From Auraticoccus monumenti (GTDB taxonomy: Bacteria; Actinomycetota; Actinomycetes; Propionibacteriales; Propionibacteriaceae): a stretch of DNA of 64,000 nucleotides. Shown here piece by piece: positions 1 to 11,001 of this stretch. Location: NCBI RefSeq assembly GCF_900101785.1, contig NZ_LT629688.1, positions 3,658,001-3,722,000 of the forward strand, read 5' to 3'. The position numbers and the translations under genes were made by a program. Every line of letters begins with the position of its first letter. Position 1 is the stretch's first letter. The notes under the pieces were generated by a model. It was not told the DNA's origin and searched no databases. It was given only the letters and a program-made list of their open reading frames with translations.

Positions 1-4
1 GTGG

Positions 5-996
5 TCACGGCTGGCCTCCGTTGTAGAGCTCGTGGTCGGGGATGCCGGTGTCAGAGGGGAAGACGCGGCTGCCGTGGCGGATCAGACCGTCCTGGGTGAC
101 CATCGTGCCGATCCCGGCGTTGGTGAAGATCTCCAGCAGCAGCGCGTGCGGGACGCGGCCGTCGGTGACGGTGGCCCGGGTCAGCCCGCCCTCGACGGCC
201 CGCAGGCATGCCTCCATCTTGGGCACCATCCCCGAGGACAGGGTGGGCAGCATCTCGCGCAGGGTGCTGGCGGGGAGCTCCTTGATCACGTCGTCGCTGT
301 TCGGCCAGTCCCGGTACAGACCCTCGACGTCGGTCAGCACCACCAGCCGCTCGGCCTCCAGCCCCACGGCCAGCGCGGCGGCGGCGGTGTCGGCGTTAAC
401 GTTGTGCACGACCCCGTCGGCGTCCGGCGCGATGCTGGCCACCACCGGGATCCGGCCGGCCTCGATCAGCCCGTTGATCGCCTCGGTCCGGACGTCGACC
501 ACGTCGCCGACCAGGCCGAGGTCGACCTCCTCCCCGTCCACCACGACGGTGCGGCGCTCGGCGGTGAACAGCCCGCCGTCCTCACCGGACATGCCGACCG
601 CCAGCGGGGAGTGGGTGTTGATCAGCCCGACGAGCTCGCGCCCGACCTGGCCGACCAGCACCATCCGGATGATCTCCATCGCCTCGGGCGAGGTGACGCG
701 GAAGCCGCCGCGGAACTCCGAGGGGATCTCCAGCCGGGACAGCATGGCCGAGATCTGGGGCCCGCCGCCGTGCACCACCACCGGGTGCACCCCGCACCGC
801 TTCATGAACACGATGTCGGAGGCGAAGGCGGCCTTCAGCTCGTCGTCGATCATGGCGTTGCCGCCGTACTTGATCACCACGGTCTTGCCGGCGTAGGTCT
901 CCAGCCAGGGCAGCGCCTCGGTGAGGATGGAGGCCTTGCGGACCCACTCCTCGGAGAAGCCGGGCTCCCTGATCACCGGTGGGGTGGCTGCGTCGC

Positions 997-1000
<4 letters not shown>
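5..1000 (-). CDS. argB: acetylglutamate kinase
   Basis: Phosphorylates N-acetyl-L-glutamate with ATP, the second step of arginine biosynthesis; cytoplasmic. The 331-aa protein has the amino-acid kinase fold: VIKYGGNAM near residue 43 (phosphate-binding Lys/Gly), [10 protein letters not shown] near 74, and a C-terminal [14 protein letters not shown] segment typical of ArgB. The start ATG at 1000 overlaps the argJ stop in an ATGA arrangement, so translation is coupled. The TGA stop at 5-7 overlaps a GTG at 6-8 that probably starts the next gene (argD by family gene order), whose body lies outside the window. Part of argC-argJ-argB. Confidence 0.96.
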
Positions 1001-3246
<2,246 letters not shown>

Positions 3247-3269
3247 ACCGGAATCTCCGGCGGCCCCGC

Positions 3270-5771
3270 TCAGGTGCGCAGCTCGGCCCCGTGCCGCCGG
3301 GCGGCCTCGGACACCGCGGCGTTCCGCACCGCCAGCGCCTCGGCGTCGGTCAGCGTGCGGTCCGGGGCGCGGAGCACCAGCGCGTAGGCCAGCGACTTCC
3401 GCCCCGCTCCCAGCGCGTCGGAGGTGTAGACGTCGAAGAGCCGGATCGACTCCACCAGCTCTCCCCCACCGGCCAGCAGCGCCGCCTCGACCTCCGCGGA
3501 GGGGACGCTCGCCTCCACCACGACGGCCACGTCCACCTTGGCCACCGGGAAGGCGGACAGCGGGCTGACCTCCCCGCCCGGTGGGGCCAGCTCGATCAGG
3601 CGGTCCAGGTCCAGCTCCATGGCGCTGGTCCGGGCGGGGACGCCGAGCTCCTCGCAGACGGAGGGGTGCAGCTCACCGGCGTGGCCGACCACCTCGTCCC
3701 CGACCAGCAGCGCGGCGCAGCGGCCGGGGTGCCAGGGGGCGGTGTCCGCGGCCCGTCGGCCGAGCCGGAGCCCGACCTCGCGGGCCGCCGCCTCGGCGGC
3801 GGCGACGGCGTGCTGCCAGCCGGAAGGAACGGCGGGACGTCCGACGCCGGCCGGCAGCCAGTCACCACTGAGCACGACGGCCAGGTGGCGGGGCTGCTCG
3901 GGCAGGGCGGCGTCGAGCGCGGCCAGCTCGGAGTCGCTGGGCCGTCGGGTCACCGACGGACGCGGAGCCACCCCGCCGTCCTCCCGGGCCAGGAAGACCG
4001 AGCCGATCTCGTGCACGGCCAGGTCCGGGGTGCCCCGGCTGGCGTTGCGCGCCACCGCGGCCAGCAGGGCGGGCAGCAGCGTGGTGCGCAGGTACGGCGA
4101 GGTCTCGGCCAGCGGGTTCGCCACCCGGACCAGCCGGCGGCGCGGGTCCTCGGCCGGCACCCGGAGACGGTCCAGGTCGGCCTCGGAGGCGAAGGGCAGG
4201 CTGAGCACCTCGACGTGCCCGGTGGCGGCGAGGGCGGCGTTCACCGCGCGACGGGCGCGCTGGGAGGCGGTCAGCCCGCGTCCGGGCGGGGCCACCGGCA
4301 GCACCGGCGGGATGGTCTCCAGCCCGACCGACCGACCGACCTCCTCGACCCAGTCGTAGGGGTCGCGCAGGTCCTGGCGCCAGCTCGGCGGCGTCAGCAG
4401 CAGCTCCTCACCGTCGGGCACCACCACCGTGCCGCCGCGCTGGAGGAGGGCGACCACCTGCTCGGCGGGCACCTCCACCCCCAGCACCCGGGAGGGCAGG
4501 TCGACCGGCAGCCGCTGCTGCGGCTCGTCGGGGACGTCTCCCACCACCGTGTGCGCCGGCTCGAGGGCGCCCCCGCCCAGCTCCACCAGCAACCGGGCCG
4601 CCAACCGGGCGGCGGCGTAGCCGGCCTGCGGGTCGACGCCGCGCTCGAAGCGACGCGAGGCCTCGCTGGACAGCCGGTGGCGGCGCGAGGTGCGGGCGAC
4701 CGAGAGGGCGTCGAAGTGGGCCGCCTCGATCACCAGGGTGCTCGTGTCGTCGGCCAGCTCGCTGTGCTGGCCGCCCATCACCCCGGCCAGGCCGATCGGT
4801 CCGGAGTCGTCGGCGATCACCACGTCGTCGGCCACCAGCGTGCGCACGGTGCCGTCCAGGGTGGTGAGCCGCTCGCCCTCGGCGGCCTGGCGCACCACCA
4901 CGGCGCCCTGCAGGCGGCGCTGGTCGTAGCCGTGCAGCGGCTGCCCGGTGTGCAGCATGACGTAGTTGGTGACGTCGACGGCCAGCGAGATCGGGCGCAT
5001 CCCGGCCAGCTGCAGCCGTCGCTGCATCCAGCGCGGGGTGGGCCGGGCGGCGTCCAGGCCGGAGACGGTGAGCGCGCTGAAGGCGGTGCAGCGGGGGGTC
5101 TCGATCCGCACCGGGTGGCCTTCGACCAGCTCGCCCGGGAAGGGGCGGTCCACCGGGTCCACGAACTCCACGTCGTAGGCGGCGGCGGCCTCGCGGGCCA
5201 GGCCGCGGAGGGAGAAGCAGTAGCCCAGGTTGGGCGTGACGGCGATGTCGAGCACCTGGTCGCGCAGGTGCAGAACGGTGGCCGCGTCCTGACCGGGGAC
5301 CAGCGGACGGCCGTCGTCGTCGGTGTCGCCGACGACGATGATGCCGTCGCCCCCGCCGGGCAGGCCGAGCTCGGCGGCGGAGCAGATCATGCCGTCGGAG
5401 ACGTGGCCGTAGGTCTTGCGCGCGGCGATGGCGAAGTCACCCGGGAGCACCGCACCGGCCAGCGCGACCACCACCAGGTCACCCGCGCCGAAGTTGTGGG
5501 CGCCGCAGACGATGCCGCGCCCGGCCTCGCCCTCGGGGTTGTGCCCGCCGACGTCGACGGTGCACCAGTTGATGGTCTTGCCGTTCTTCTGCGGCTCCGG
5601 GGTCGCCTCAAGCACGCGCCCCACGACCAGCGGCCCGGTCACGTCGCCACCGGCGTCCTCGACCCGCTCGACCTCCAGGCCGAGGTCGATCAGCCGCTCG
5701 GCCAGGTCCCGGGCGTCCAGGTCGTCGGGCAGCGCGGCGAGCTCACGCAGCCAACCCAGCGGCGCCCTCAT
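3270..5771 (-). CDS. pheT: phenylalanine--tRNA ligase beta subunit
   Basis: Beta subunit of the alpha2-beta2 phenylalanyl-tRNA synthetase; binds tRNA and edits mischarged tyrosine. At 833 aa it has the normal full architecture: N-terminal coordination segment, tRNA-binding OB domain (about 40-160, with the VCGAHNFGAGD stretch), B3/B4 editing domain, B5 domain and C-terminal ferredoxin-like anticodon-binding domain (FPVAKVDVAVVV near 740 and the RSLAYALVLRAPDRTLTD-type end). ATG at 5771 overlaps the pheS TGA (ATGA), so the two subunits are translationally coupled. Confidence 0.97.
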   Translation of the reverse strand: MRAPLGWLRELAALPDDLDARDLAERLIDLGLEVERVEDAGGDVTGPLVVGRVLEATPEPQKNGKTINWCTVDVGGHNPEGEAGRGIVCGAHNFGAGDLVVVALAGAVLPGDFAIAARKTYGHVSDGMICSAAELGLPGGGDGIIVVGDTDDDGRPLVPGQDAATVLHLRDQVLDIAVTPNLGYCFSLRGLAREAAAAYDVEFVDPVDRPFPGELVEGHPVRIETPRCTAFSALTVSGLDAARPTPRWMQRRLQLAGMRPISLAVDVTNYVMLHTGQPLHGYDQRRLQGAVVVRQAAEGERLTTLDGTVRTLVADDVVIADDSGPIGLAGVMGGQHSELADDTSTLVIEAAHFDALSVARTSRRHRLSSEASRRFERGVDPQAGYAAARLAARLLVELGGGALEPAHTVVGDVPDEPQQRLPVDLPSRVLGVEVPAEQVVALLQRGGTVVVPDGEELLLTPPSWRQDLRDPYDWVEEVGRSVGLETIPPVLPVAPPGRGLTASQRARRAVNAALAATGHVEVLSLPFASEADLDRLRVPAEDPRRRLVRVANPLAETSPYLRTTLLPALLAAVARNASRGTPDLAVHEIGSVFLAREDGGVAPRPSVTRRPSDSELAALDAALPEQPRHLAVVLSGDWLPAGVGRPAVPSGWQHAVAAAEAAAREVGLRLGRRAADTAPWHPGRCAALLVGDEVVGHAGELHPSVCEELGVPARTSAMELDLDRLIELAPPGGEVSPLSAFPVAKVDVAVVVEASVPSAEVEAALLAGGGELVESIRLFDVYTSDALGAGRKSLAYALVLRAPDRTLTDAEALAVRNAAVSEAARRHGAELRT

Positions 5772-6880
5772 CGTGCCGTCCCCGTCAGTGAGCGGCTGAA
5801 CCGCACGTCACCCTCCACCATGTCTCGCAGGTCTGCCGCGTTGTTGCGGAACATCAGCGTCCGGTCGATGCCCATGCCGAAGGCGAAGCCGGTGTAGACC
5901 TCGCTGTCCACCCCGCAGGCGGCCAGCACCCGCGGGTTCACCACGCCACAGCCGCCCCACTCGATCCAGCCCTCGGAGGAGCAGGTGCGACAGGGCGCGT
6001 CGGGGTCGCCCACCGAGGCGCCGTGGCAGACGAAGCACTCCAGGTCCACCTCGGCCGACGGCTCGGTGAAGGGGAAGTAGTTGGGCCGCATCCGGGTCCG
6101 GATGCCCTCGCCGAACATCACCCGGGCGAAGTGCTCCAGGGTGCCGCGCAGGTGGGCGAGGGTGATCCCCTTGTCGACCACGAGCCCCTCGATCTGGTGG
6201 AACACCGGCAGGTGGGTGGCATCGTACTCGTCGGCGCGGTACACCTTGCCCGGGCACACCACGTAGACCGGGAGCTCGCGGGTCAGCAGGCTCCGCACCT
6301 GGACCGGCGAGGTGTGGGTGCGCAGCAGCGTCTGGTGCTCCAGCGGCTCGACGAACAGCGTGTCGGCGGTGGAGCGGGCCGGGTGGTCGGGGACGAAGTT
6401 GAGGGCGTCGAAGTTGAGCCACTCGGCCTCCAGCTCGGGCCCCTCGGCCACCTCCCAGCCCATCGAGACGAAGACGTCGGACATGCGGTCCATCAGGGCG
6501 GTGATCGGGTGCACGGCACCGACGGGGGCCAGCGCCGTGGGCAGGGTGACGTCGACCGCCTCGGCCACCAGCCGGGCCTCGAGCTCGGCGGCGACGACCT
6601 CGTCCTCACGGGCGGCGACGGCCTGGTTGACCCGGGCCCGGGCCTGGCCGACGCGCTGACCGGCCTCCTTGCGCTCGCTGCCGGGCAGCGTCCCGATGGC
6701 GCGGTTGGCCAGGGCCAGCGGGGAGCGGTCACCGGTGTGGGCCAGGCGCGCGGTCTTCAGCTCGGCGGTGGAGCCGGCCGCGGCGACGGCGGCGAGCGCC
6801 TGCTGCACGAGCCGCTCCACCTGCTCGGCGTCCAGCGGGGACACCGGCTCGGCGGCGGGGTGGTCGTCTGGCCCTGGCAA
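5768..6880 (-). CDS. pheS: phenylalanine--tRNA ligase alpha subunit
   Basis: Catalytic subunit that activates phenylalanine and charges tRNA-Phe. The 370-aa protein has an N-terminal coiled coil (residues ~15-100) and class II motifs: motif 2 around FHQIEGLVVDKG and motif 3 in GFAFGMGIDR. A CFVCHG...CRTC four-cysteine insertion is present, seen in other actinobacterial PheS. The start is a TTG at 6880, chosen because GAGGAG lies eight bases upstream and the reading begins with a typical MPGPDD-like N-terminus. Overlaps pheT by 4 bp. Confidence 0.96.
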   Translation of the reverse strand: MPGPDDHPAAEPVSPLDAEQVERLVQQALAAVAAAGSTAELKTARLAHTGDRSPLALANRAIGTLPGSERKEAGQRVGQARARVNQAVAAREDEVVAAELEARLVAEAVDVTLPTALAPVGAVHPITALMDRMSDVFVSMGWEVAEGPELEAEWLNFDALNFVPDHPARSTADTLFVEPLEHQTLLRTHTSPVQVRSLLTRELPVYVVCPGKVYRADEYDATHLPVFHQIEGLVVDKGITLAHLRGTLEHFARVMFGEGIRTRMRPNYFPFTEPSAEVDLECFVCHGASVGDPDAPCRTCSSEGWIEWGGCGVVNPRVLAACGVDSEVYTGFAFGMGIDRTLMFRNNAADLRDMVEGDVRFSRSLTGTAR

Positions 6881-6905
6881 CGTCTCGGCTCCTCGGTCAC
6901 GGGTG

Positions 6906-6927
6906 GGCCCGACTCCCCGGTCGGGCC
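6906..6927. terminator. hairpin between the methyltransferase gene and pheS
   Basis: GGCCCGAC (6906-6913) and GTCGGGCC (6920-6927) form a perfect 8-bp stem with a 6-base loop. No U-run follows on either strand. It could attenuate or partly terminate transcription coming from rplT and the methyltransferase before pheS. Confidence 0.35.
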
Positions 6928-6993
6928 GTCGGCCAGTCTAGGGAGCGCCACCGACGCTGTCGCATCCGTTCCACCCGGCCCGCGGGCGGCTCG

Positions 6994-7815
6994 TCAGACG
7001 GAGCGCTGGGCGGCGGCGGTGGTGTAGAGGCAGACCGCGGCGGCGGTGGCCAGGTTGAGGCTCTCGGCGGCGCCCCACAGCGGGACCCCCACCCGGCGGT
7101 CGGCCAGGGCGGCGTCCTCGGGCGGCAGCCCCCAGGCCTCGTTGCCCATCAGCCAGGCGGTGGGACGGGCCAGCAGGCCGTCGCGCTGGAGCTCGTCGAG
7201 GCGGTCCGGCGCGCCGCCGTCGGCGGCCAGGACCTGCAGCCCGCGCGCCCGGCAGGCGTCCACGGCGTCGGCCAGGGCGACGCCGGTGCTGATCGGGAGG
7301 TGGAAGACGCTGCCCACGCTGGCCCGCACCACCTTGGGGTTGCCGAGCTCGACCGAGGAGTCGGTGAGCACCACCGCGTCGGCCCCGAAGGCGTCGGCGC
7401 AGCGCACCACCGTGCCGGCGTTGCCGGGGTCGCGGACCTGGGCGCAGAGCACCACCAGCGAGGGCGACCCGGTCAGGGCGTCGGCGAGCGGGACGTCGAC
7501 CGCGCGGGTGACCGCGACCACCCCCTGCGGCGTCACGGTCTCGGTGAGGGTGCGCAGCTCGGCGTCGCCGACCTCGACCACGGGGACGTCGTCCTGGCGC
7601 GCCCGCTCGACCAGGTCGAGGTGGCGGGCGAGGGTGGGGGCGGCCACGAAGAGCCGCTGCACCACCCCGGGACGGGCCAGGGCCTCACCCACCGCCTGGC
7701 GCCCCTCCACCAGCCAGCGGCCCTCGGTGTCCCGGGCGCGGCGGCGGAGCAGCCGACGAGCCGACCGCAACCCCTCGGGCCCTGCCCCCTCGGGGGGCTG
7801 GGTGCGGGAGGTCAC
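6994..7815 (-). CDS. SpoU/TrmH-family RNA 2'-O-methyltransferase
   Basis: SAM-dependent RNA ribose methyltransferase of the SPOUT superfamily. The 273-aa protein has an N-terminal substrate-binding domain (ARRLLRRRARDTEGRWLVEG) and the knotted catalytic domain with the three SpoU motifs: the N..R region in RDPGNAGTVVRCADAFGAD, the LMGNEAWGLP motif, and the VPLWGAAESLNLATAAAVCLY motif. Similar genes sit between rplT and pheS in other actinobacteria (tsnR-like) and are thought to modify 23S rRNA; the target nucleotide is unknown. GTG start at 7815. Confidence 0.9.
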   Translation of the reverse strand: MTSRTQPPEGAGPEGLRSARRLLRRRARDTEGRWLVEGRQAVGEALARPGVVQRLFVAAPTLARHLDLVERARQDDVPVVEVGDAELRTLTETVTPQGVVAVTRAVDVPLADALTGSPSLVVLCAQVRDPGNAGTVVRCADAFGADAVVLTDSSVELGNPKVVRASVGSVFHLPISTGVALADAVDACRARGLQVLAADGGAPDRLDELQRDGLLARPTAWLMGNEAWGLPPEDAALADRRVGVPLWGAAESLNLATAAAVCLYTTAAAQRSV

Positions 7816-7867
7816 GATCGGCTCGTCGGGTGCGGTCAGCGGTCCGGAGGTGTCCGGACGGACGACC

Positions 7868-8239
7868 TCAGGCCGCCTGGGCGGCGGGCTGGTGGGCCTT
7901 GGCGACCTCGACCAGCGTCGCGAAGGCGGCGGGGTCGCTGACGGCCAGCTCGGCCAGCATCTTGCGGTCGACCTCGACGCCGGCGGTGGCCAGGCCGGAG
8001 ATGAACCGGTTGTAGGTCATCCCCTCCGCGCGGGCGGCGGCGTTGATGCGCTGGATCCAGAGCCGGCGGAAGTCACCCTTGCGGGCGCGGCGGTCGCGGT
8101 AGGCGTAGACCAGGGAGTGGGTGACCTGCTCCTTGGCCTTGCGGTAGAGGCGCGAGCGCTGCCCCCGGTAGCCGGAGGCCTGCTCGAGGACCTCGCGACG
8201 CTTCTTGTGGGCGTTCACAGAACGCTTGACGCGTGCCAT
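7868..8239 (-). CDS. rplT: 50S ribosomal protein L20
   Basis: Binds 23S rRNA early in large-subunit assembly. The 123-aa protein starts [19 protein letters not shown] and has [11 protein letters not shown] and YNRFISGL as in the family. Third gene of infC-rpmI-rplT. In other bacteria L20 represses its own operon by binding the infC-rpmI leader or intergenic RNA; hairpins at 8316-8338, 8599-8620 and 9401-9426 are candidate sites here (inference). AGGAG-type ribosome binding site lies just upstream of the ATG at 8239. Confidence 0.97.
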   Translation of the reverse strand: MARVKRSVNAHKKRREVLEQASGYRGQRSRLYRKAKEQVTHSLVYAYRDRRARKGDFRRLWIQRINAAARAEGMTYNRFISGLATAGVEVDRKMLAELAVSDPAAFATLVEVAKAHQPAAQAA

Positions 8240-8315
8240 GGTGATTCTCCTTCAGGTTCGCGTCCTCGACGGGAGAGGACGCGGCGGTTCGTTGGCCGGG
8301 TGCGGCCGGGTGGGT

Positions 8316-8338
8316 GGGTCGGGCGACAGGCCCGACCC
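8316..8338 (-). promoter_or_regulatory. hairpin between rpmI and rplT
   Basis: GGGTCGGGC (8316-8324) and GCCCGACCC (8330-8338) make a perfect 9-bp stem with a 5-base loop, immediately after the rpmI stop. It may protect the rpmI 3' end, tune rplT expression, or bind L20. Confidence 0.4.
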
Positions 8339-8344
8339 GGGGGC

Positions 8345-8539
8345 TCACTTGCCCAGCAGCTTCTTGGCCTTGGCGGCGTCACCGGGGGCCAGCACGGCGT
8401 CGCCGTTCAGACGGCGGGTGCGGGTGGAGGGCTTGTGCTCGTTGAGGTGCATCTTGCCCGCCTTGCGGTGCATGACCTTGCCCGAGCCCGTCAGCTTGAA
8501 CCGCTTCTTGGCACCGGAGTGCGTCTTCATCTTCGGCAT
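8345..8539 (-). CDS. rpmI: 50S ribosomal protein L35
   Basis: Small basic protein of the large ribosomal subunit, 64 aa: [20 protein letters not shown], then [14 protein letters not shown]. An upstream in-frame start at 8563 would add MYRTERLA, but the family always begins MPKMKTH, so the ATG at 8539 is used. Middle gene of infC-rpmI-rplT. Confidence 0.96.
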   Translation of the reverse strand: MPKMKTHSGAKKRFKLTGSGKVMHRKAGKMHLNEHKPSTRTRRLNGDAVLAPGDAAKAKKLLGK

Positions 8540-8598
8540 GGCTAGCCGCTCCGTTCTGTACAACTAGTGCGTCCCGGTGGACGTGGGTCACCCGGGTC

Positions 8599-8620
8599 GC
8601 GCCCGCCTTCCGGCGGGCGC
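8599..8620 (-). promoter_or_regulatory. hairpin between infC and rpmI
   Basis: GCGCCCGCC (8599-8607) and GGCGGGCGC (8612-8620) form a 9-bp stem closed by a four-base loop that reads GGAA on the transcribed (minus) strand, a stable GNRA-type tetraloop. Lies between the infC stop and the rpmI ribosome binding site. Confidence 0.4.
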
Positions 8621-8628
8621 TGAGGACA

Positions 8629-9318
8629 TCAGAGGTCGATGTCGGGATCCATGTTGTCGGCCGGGCCCTTCTTCTTCTGCTTCTTGGGCTGCAGCTGGTG
8701 CTCCGCGCGCTGGGCGGCGCGGTCGGCCTCCTCCAGCTCGAGGTCGGTCTTACGGGCCGACATCCGCGCGTCGCGGTCGGCGGCCAGGTCACCACGGGCC
8801 TCGGTCTTGCGCTTGTGCGGCCCCAGCACCATCAGCATGTTCCGCCCGTCCTGCTTGGGCGTGGACTCGATGAAGCCGAACTCCTCGACGTCGTCGGCCA
8901 GCTGCTTGAGCAGGTTGAAGCCCAGCTCGGGCTTGCTCTGCTCACGACCTCGGAACATGATCGTGATCTTGACCTTGTCGCCGGCCTTGAGGAAGCGCAC
9001 GACGTGACCCTTCTTGGTCGCGTAGTCGTGGCTGTCGATCTTCGGTCGGAGCTTCATCTCCTTGATGACCGTGTTCGTCTGGTTCTTGCGGCTCTCACGG
9101 GCCTTCTGGGCGTTCTCGTACTTGAACTTGCCGTAGTCCATGAGCTTCGCGACCGGGGGGCGCGCCATGGGCGCGACCTCGACCAGGTCGAGCTCGGACT
9201 CGCGAGCCAGCCGCAGCGCGTCATCGATGCGAACGACCCCCACCTGCTCTCCCGCGGGACCGACGAGTCGGACCTCGGGGACGCGGATGCGGTCGTTGAT
9301 GCGTGGTTCGGTGCTGAT
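8629..9318 (-). CDS. infC: translation initiation factor IF-3, ATC start codon
   Basis: Binds the 30S subunit and rejects non-canonical initiation codons. The 229-aa protein begins (I/M)[20 protein letters not shown], carries the N-domain through MDYGKFKYE and the C-domain [10 protein letters not shown], and ends with a Lys-rich tail. The start is placed at an ATC codon (9316-9318) because GGAGG lies five bases upstream and homologues start at this residue; there is no ATG or GTG near it, and the next ATG upstream (9417) lies inside the leader hairpin. infC with a rare AUU/AUC start is known in other bacteria and underlies IF-3 autoregulation. Confidence 0.93.
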   Translation of the reverse strand: MSTEPRINDRIRVPEVRLVGPAGEQVGVVRIDDALRLARESELDLVEVAPMARPPVAKLMDYGKFKYENAQKARESRKNQTNTVIKEMKLRPKIDSHDYATKKGHVVRFLKAGDKVKITIMFRGREQSKPELGFNLLKQLADDVEEFGFIESTPKQDGRNMLMVLGPHKRKTEARGDLAADRDARMSARKTDLELEEADRAAQRAEHQLQPKKQKKKGPADNMDPDIDL

Positions 9319-9667
9319 GTGTCCTCCAGTGCCTGGGCGGTTGTTACCTGGTGCCGCTGACCGGGCCGGACGCCGGTGGGATCTGCTCGGAGGACGAGAA
9401 AGGGTCCTCGCGCGCACGAGGACCCTGGGGATGCACCAGCGAGCCCCCTCCAGGGGAGCTGCTGGCGACCTACCCGACGACCCTGGGGTCGTGGCGGGTG
9501 GGAGATCGGGCCTCCGCTTGCAGATCCGGGCGTGCCGGATCGGTCGCGGGACAGCCTACAAGACTGCACCGGGTAAAGCACGTCGGGAGCCCGATCCATT
9601 CCCGGGGGCGGACCGACGGGCGGGGCGACGTGCGAGGGGAGCCTCGTCGTGCCGGACGGGTGCGGCG
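9319..9667 (-). other. infC leader region, no gene
   Basis: About 350 bases between the SseB-like gene stop and infC. It holds the attenuator-like hairpin at 9401-9426 and, on the minus strand, a possible -10 TAGGCT at 9558-9553; no convincing -35 is seen upstream of it. A leader of about 230 nt would result, long enough for control of infC-rpmI-rplT. Confidence 0.45.
9391..9426 (-). terminator. attenuator-like hairpin in the infC leader
   Basis: AGGGTCCTCG (9401-9410) and CGAGGACCCT (9417-9426) form a perfect 10-bp stem with a 6-base loop. On the infC (minus) strand the stem is followed by TTTCTCGTCC, a weak U-rich run. Hairpin plus U-rich tail about 80 nt before the infC start resembles the leader attenuators known for infC-rpmI-rplT operons in other bacteria. 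Confidence 0.55.
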
Positions 9668-10189
9668 TCAGGGCTGCTCGGGCGGTGCCGCCACCTGCAT
9701 CCAGCCGAACCCGCCGTCCTCCAGGGCGACCAGACGGCGTCCGCGGGCCAGCTCGGCGAGCACCGGCTGCTCCAGCACCAGCGGGTGCGGGCCGGCGAGG
9801 TCGACCAGCAGGGCCACCGCCCCACCGGCCAGGGTGGCCTCGGCGACCTTGTCCAGGGTGGCGGGCACCGGTCGGGCGGTGCGGTCCCAGGCGCGGACGG
9901 CGTCCACCCCGGTGAACACGAGCATCGCCCGCCGGCCGCCGGCGTCCTGCAGCATCACGGTGGACATCTCGGCCTGCTTGTCGCTGCCGTCGGCCGACAG
10001 CTCGCCCGCGGCGACGATCGGGGTGAGCAGCCGGGCCCCGCACAGACCGGCCACCGCGTGCAGGTAGGAGGCCTCGTCGGGCTCGGTCTCGGCCCGGCGC
10101 AGCGACTCGCGCAGCCCGGGCGCGGCCTCGCCGGAGTCGTCGGCGAAGGAGCGCAGCGGGTCGGCCAGGGTGCGGGGCAGCTCGGGCAT
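9668..10189 (-). CDS. SseB-family protein
   Basis: A 173-aa cytoplasmic protein resembling the SseB N-terminal domain, found next to infC in several actinobacteria. Visible features are FADDSGEAAPGLRESL at the N-terminus, a central MLVFTGVDAVRAWDRTARPVP block typical of SseB, and an acidic/hydrophobic C-terminal end. ATG at 10189 preferred over an upstream GTG (10198). Function unknown; family members include an enhancer of serine sensitivity named from E. coli. Divergent from the membrane protein at 10482. Confidence 0.75.
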   Translation of the reverse strand: MPELPRTLADPLRSFADDSGEAAPGLRESLRRAETEPDEASYLHAVAGLCGARLLTPIVAAGELSADGSDKQAEMSTVMLQDAGGRRAMLVFTGVDAVRAWDRTARPVPATLDKVAEATLAGGAVALLVDLAGPHPLVLEQPVLAELARGRRLVALEDGGFGWMQVAAPPEQP

Positions 10190-10481
10190 GCCGTCCACCG
10201 TAGGCGCTGCCCGTCGCGGCAGGCCAGCTCGCCCCTCCCCACCCTCCGTCGTCGCCGAGGCTCACCAGGCCCGCCGCTGGGGCCGGACCAGCACGGTCGC
10301 GCCGCCCCCTGTGCTGGGTGGGCCCGCTCGGCCGGACGGCGGCAGGAGCGCCGGCCGGCGTCGGTCGGCCCACGGACCCCCACCGGGTGGGTCCCCGGGC
10401 CTGGTCGCGGGCGCGCACGTCAGGGGCGGGCACGGGTTGTGCCCCATGGGACGGAGGGCGGCCGCGTGGGAGGCTGGGCAC

Positions 10482-10997
10482 ATGAGCCCCGACACCTACC
10501 TGCTCCCCCTCTGCCTCGCCCTCGCGCTGATCGGGCTGCTCGCCACGGTCGTGCTCTGGCGCAGCAGGCGGGCCTCGCGCGGGCGGGTGCTGCAGGGGCT
10601 GGCCTGGACCCTGGCCCCGGTCGCGCTCTACCTCACCGGGCTGCTCCGGATGGTCTGGGACGCCGTGGTGACCGTGGCCCGCTGGGCGGGCCAGATCGTG
10701 TTCTCCCCCACCGTGTGGGCCGGGTTCTCGCTGCTCGCGGTGGCCGTGGTCCTCTTCGTGGTGGGCAGCCTGCTGGTGCGTCGCAGCCACCTCCGGGCCG
10801 ACCCGAAGGGCAAGGCCGTCGGTCGCGGCGGGGCCACCTCCGCCACCGCGGCCACGGCGAGCGGGACCGGGCGCCAGCAGCCGGCCGTGGGCGCGAAGCA
10901 GTCACCGCCGGCCGGGGGCAAGAAGAAGGCCGCGGCCTCCGAGGACCCCGAGATGGACGAGATCGAGGCCCTGCTCAAGTCCCGCGGGATCGAGTGA
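10482..10997 (+). CDS. small integral membrane protein of unknown function
   Basis: A 171-aa protein with three predicted membrane helices (about residues 5-25, 40-60 and 70-100), then a cytoplasmic tail rich in Ala, Gly, Thr and Lys (115-150) and a conserved-looking acidic end EDPEMDEIEALLKSRGIE. I do not recognise a named family. ATG at 10482 follows a plausible GGAGG-like site. The terminal helix after a flexible linker suggests a protein-interaction motif (inference). Ends four bases from the convergent gene at 11002. Confidence 0.7.
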   Translation: MSPDTYLLPLCLALALIGLLATVVLWRSRRASRGRVLQGLAWTLAPVALYLTGLLRMVWDAVVTVARWAGQIVFSPTVWAGFSLLAVAVVLFVVGSLLVRRSHLRADPKGKAVGRGGATSATAATASGTGRQQPAVGAKQSPPAGGKKKAAASEDPEMDEIEALLKSRGIE

Positions 10998-11001
10998 GCC
11001 G

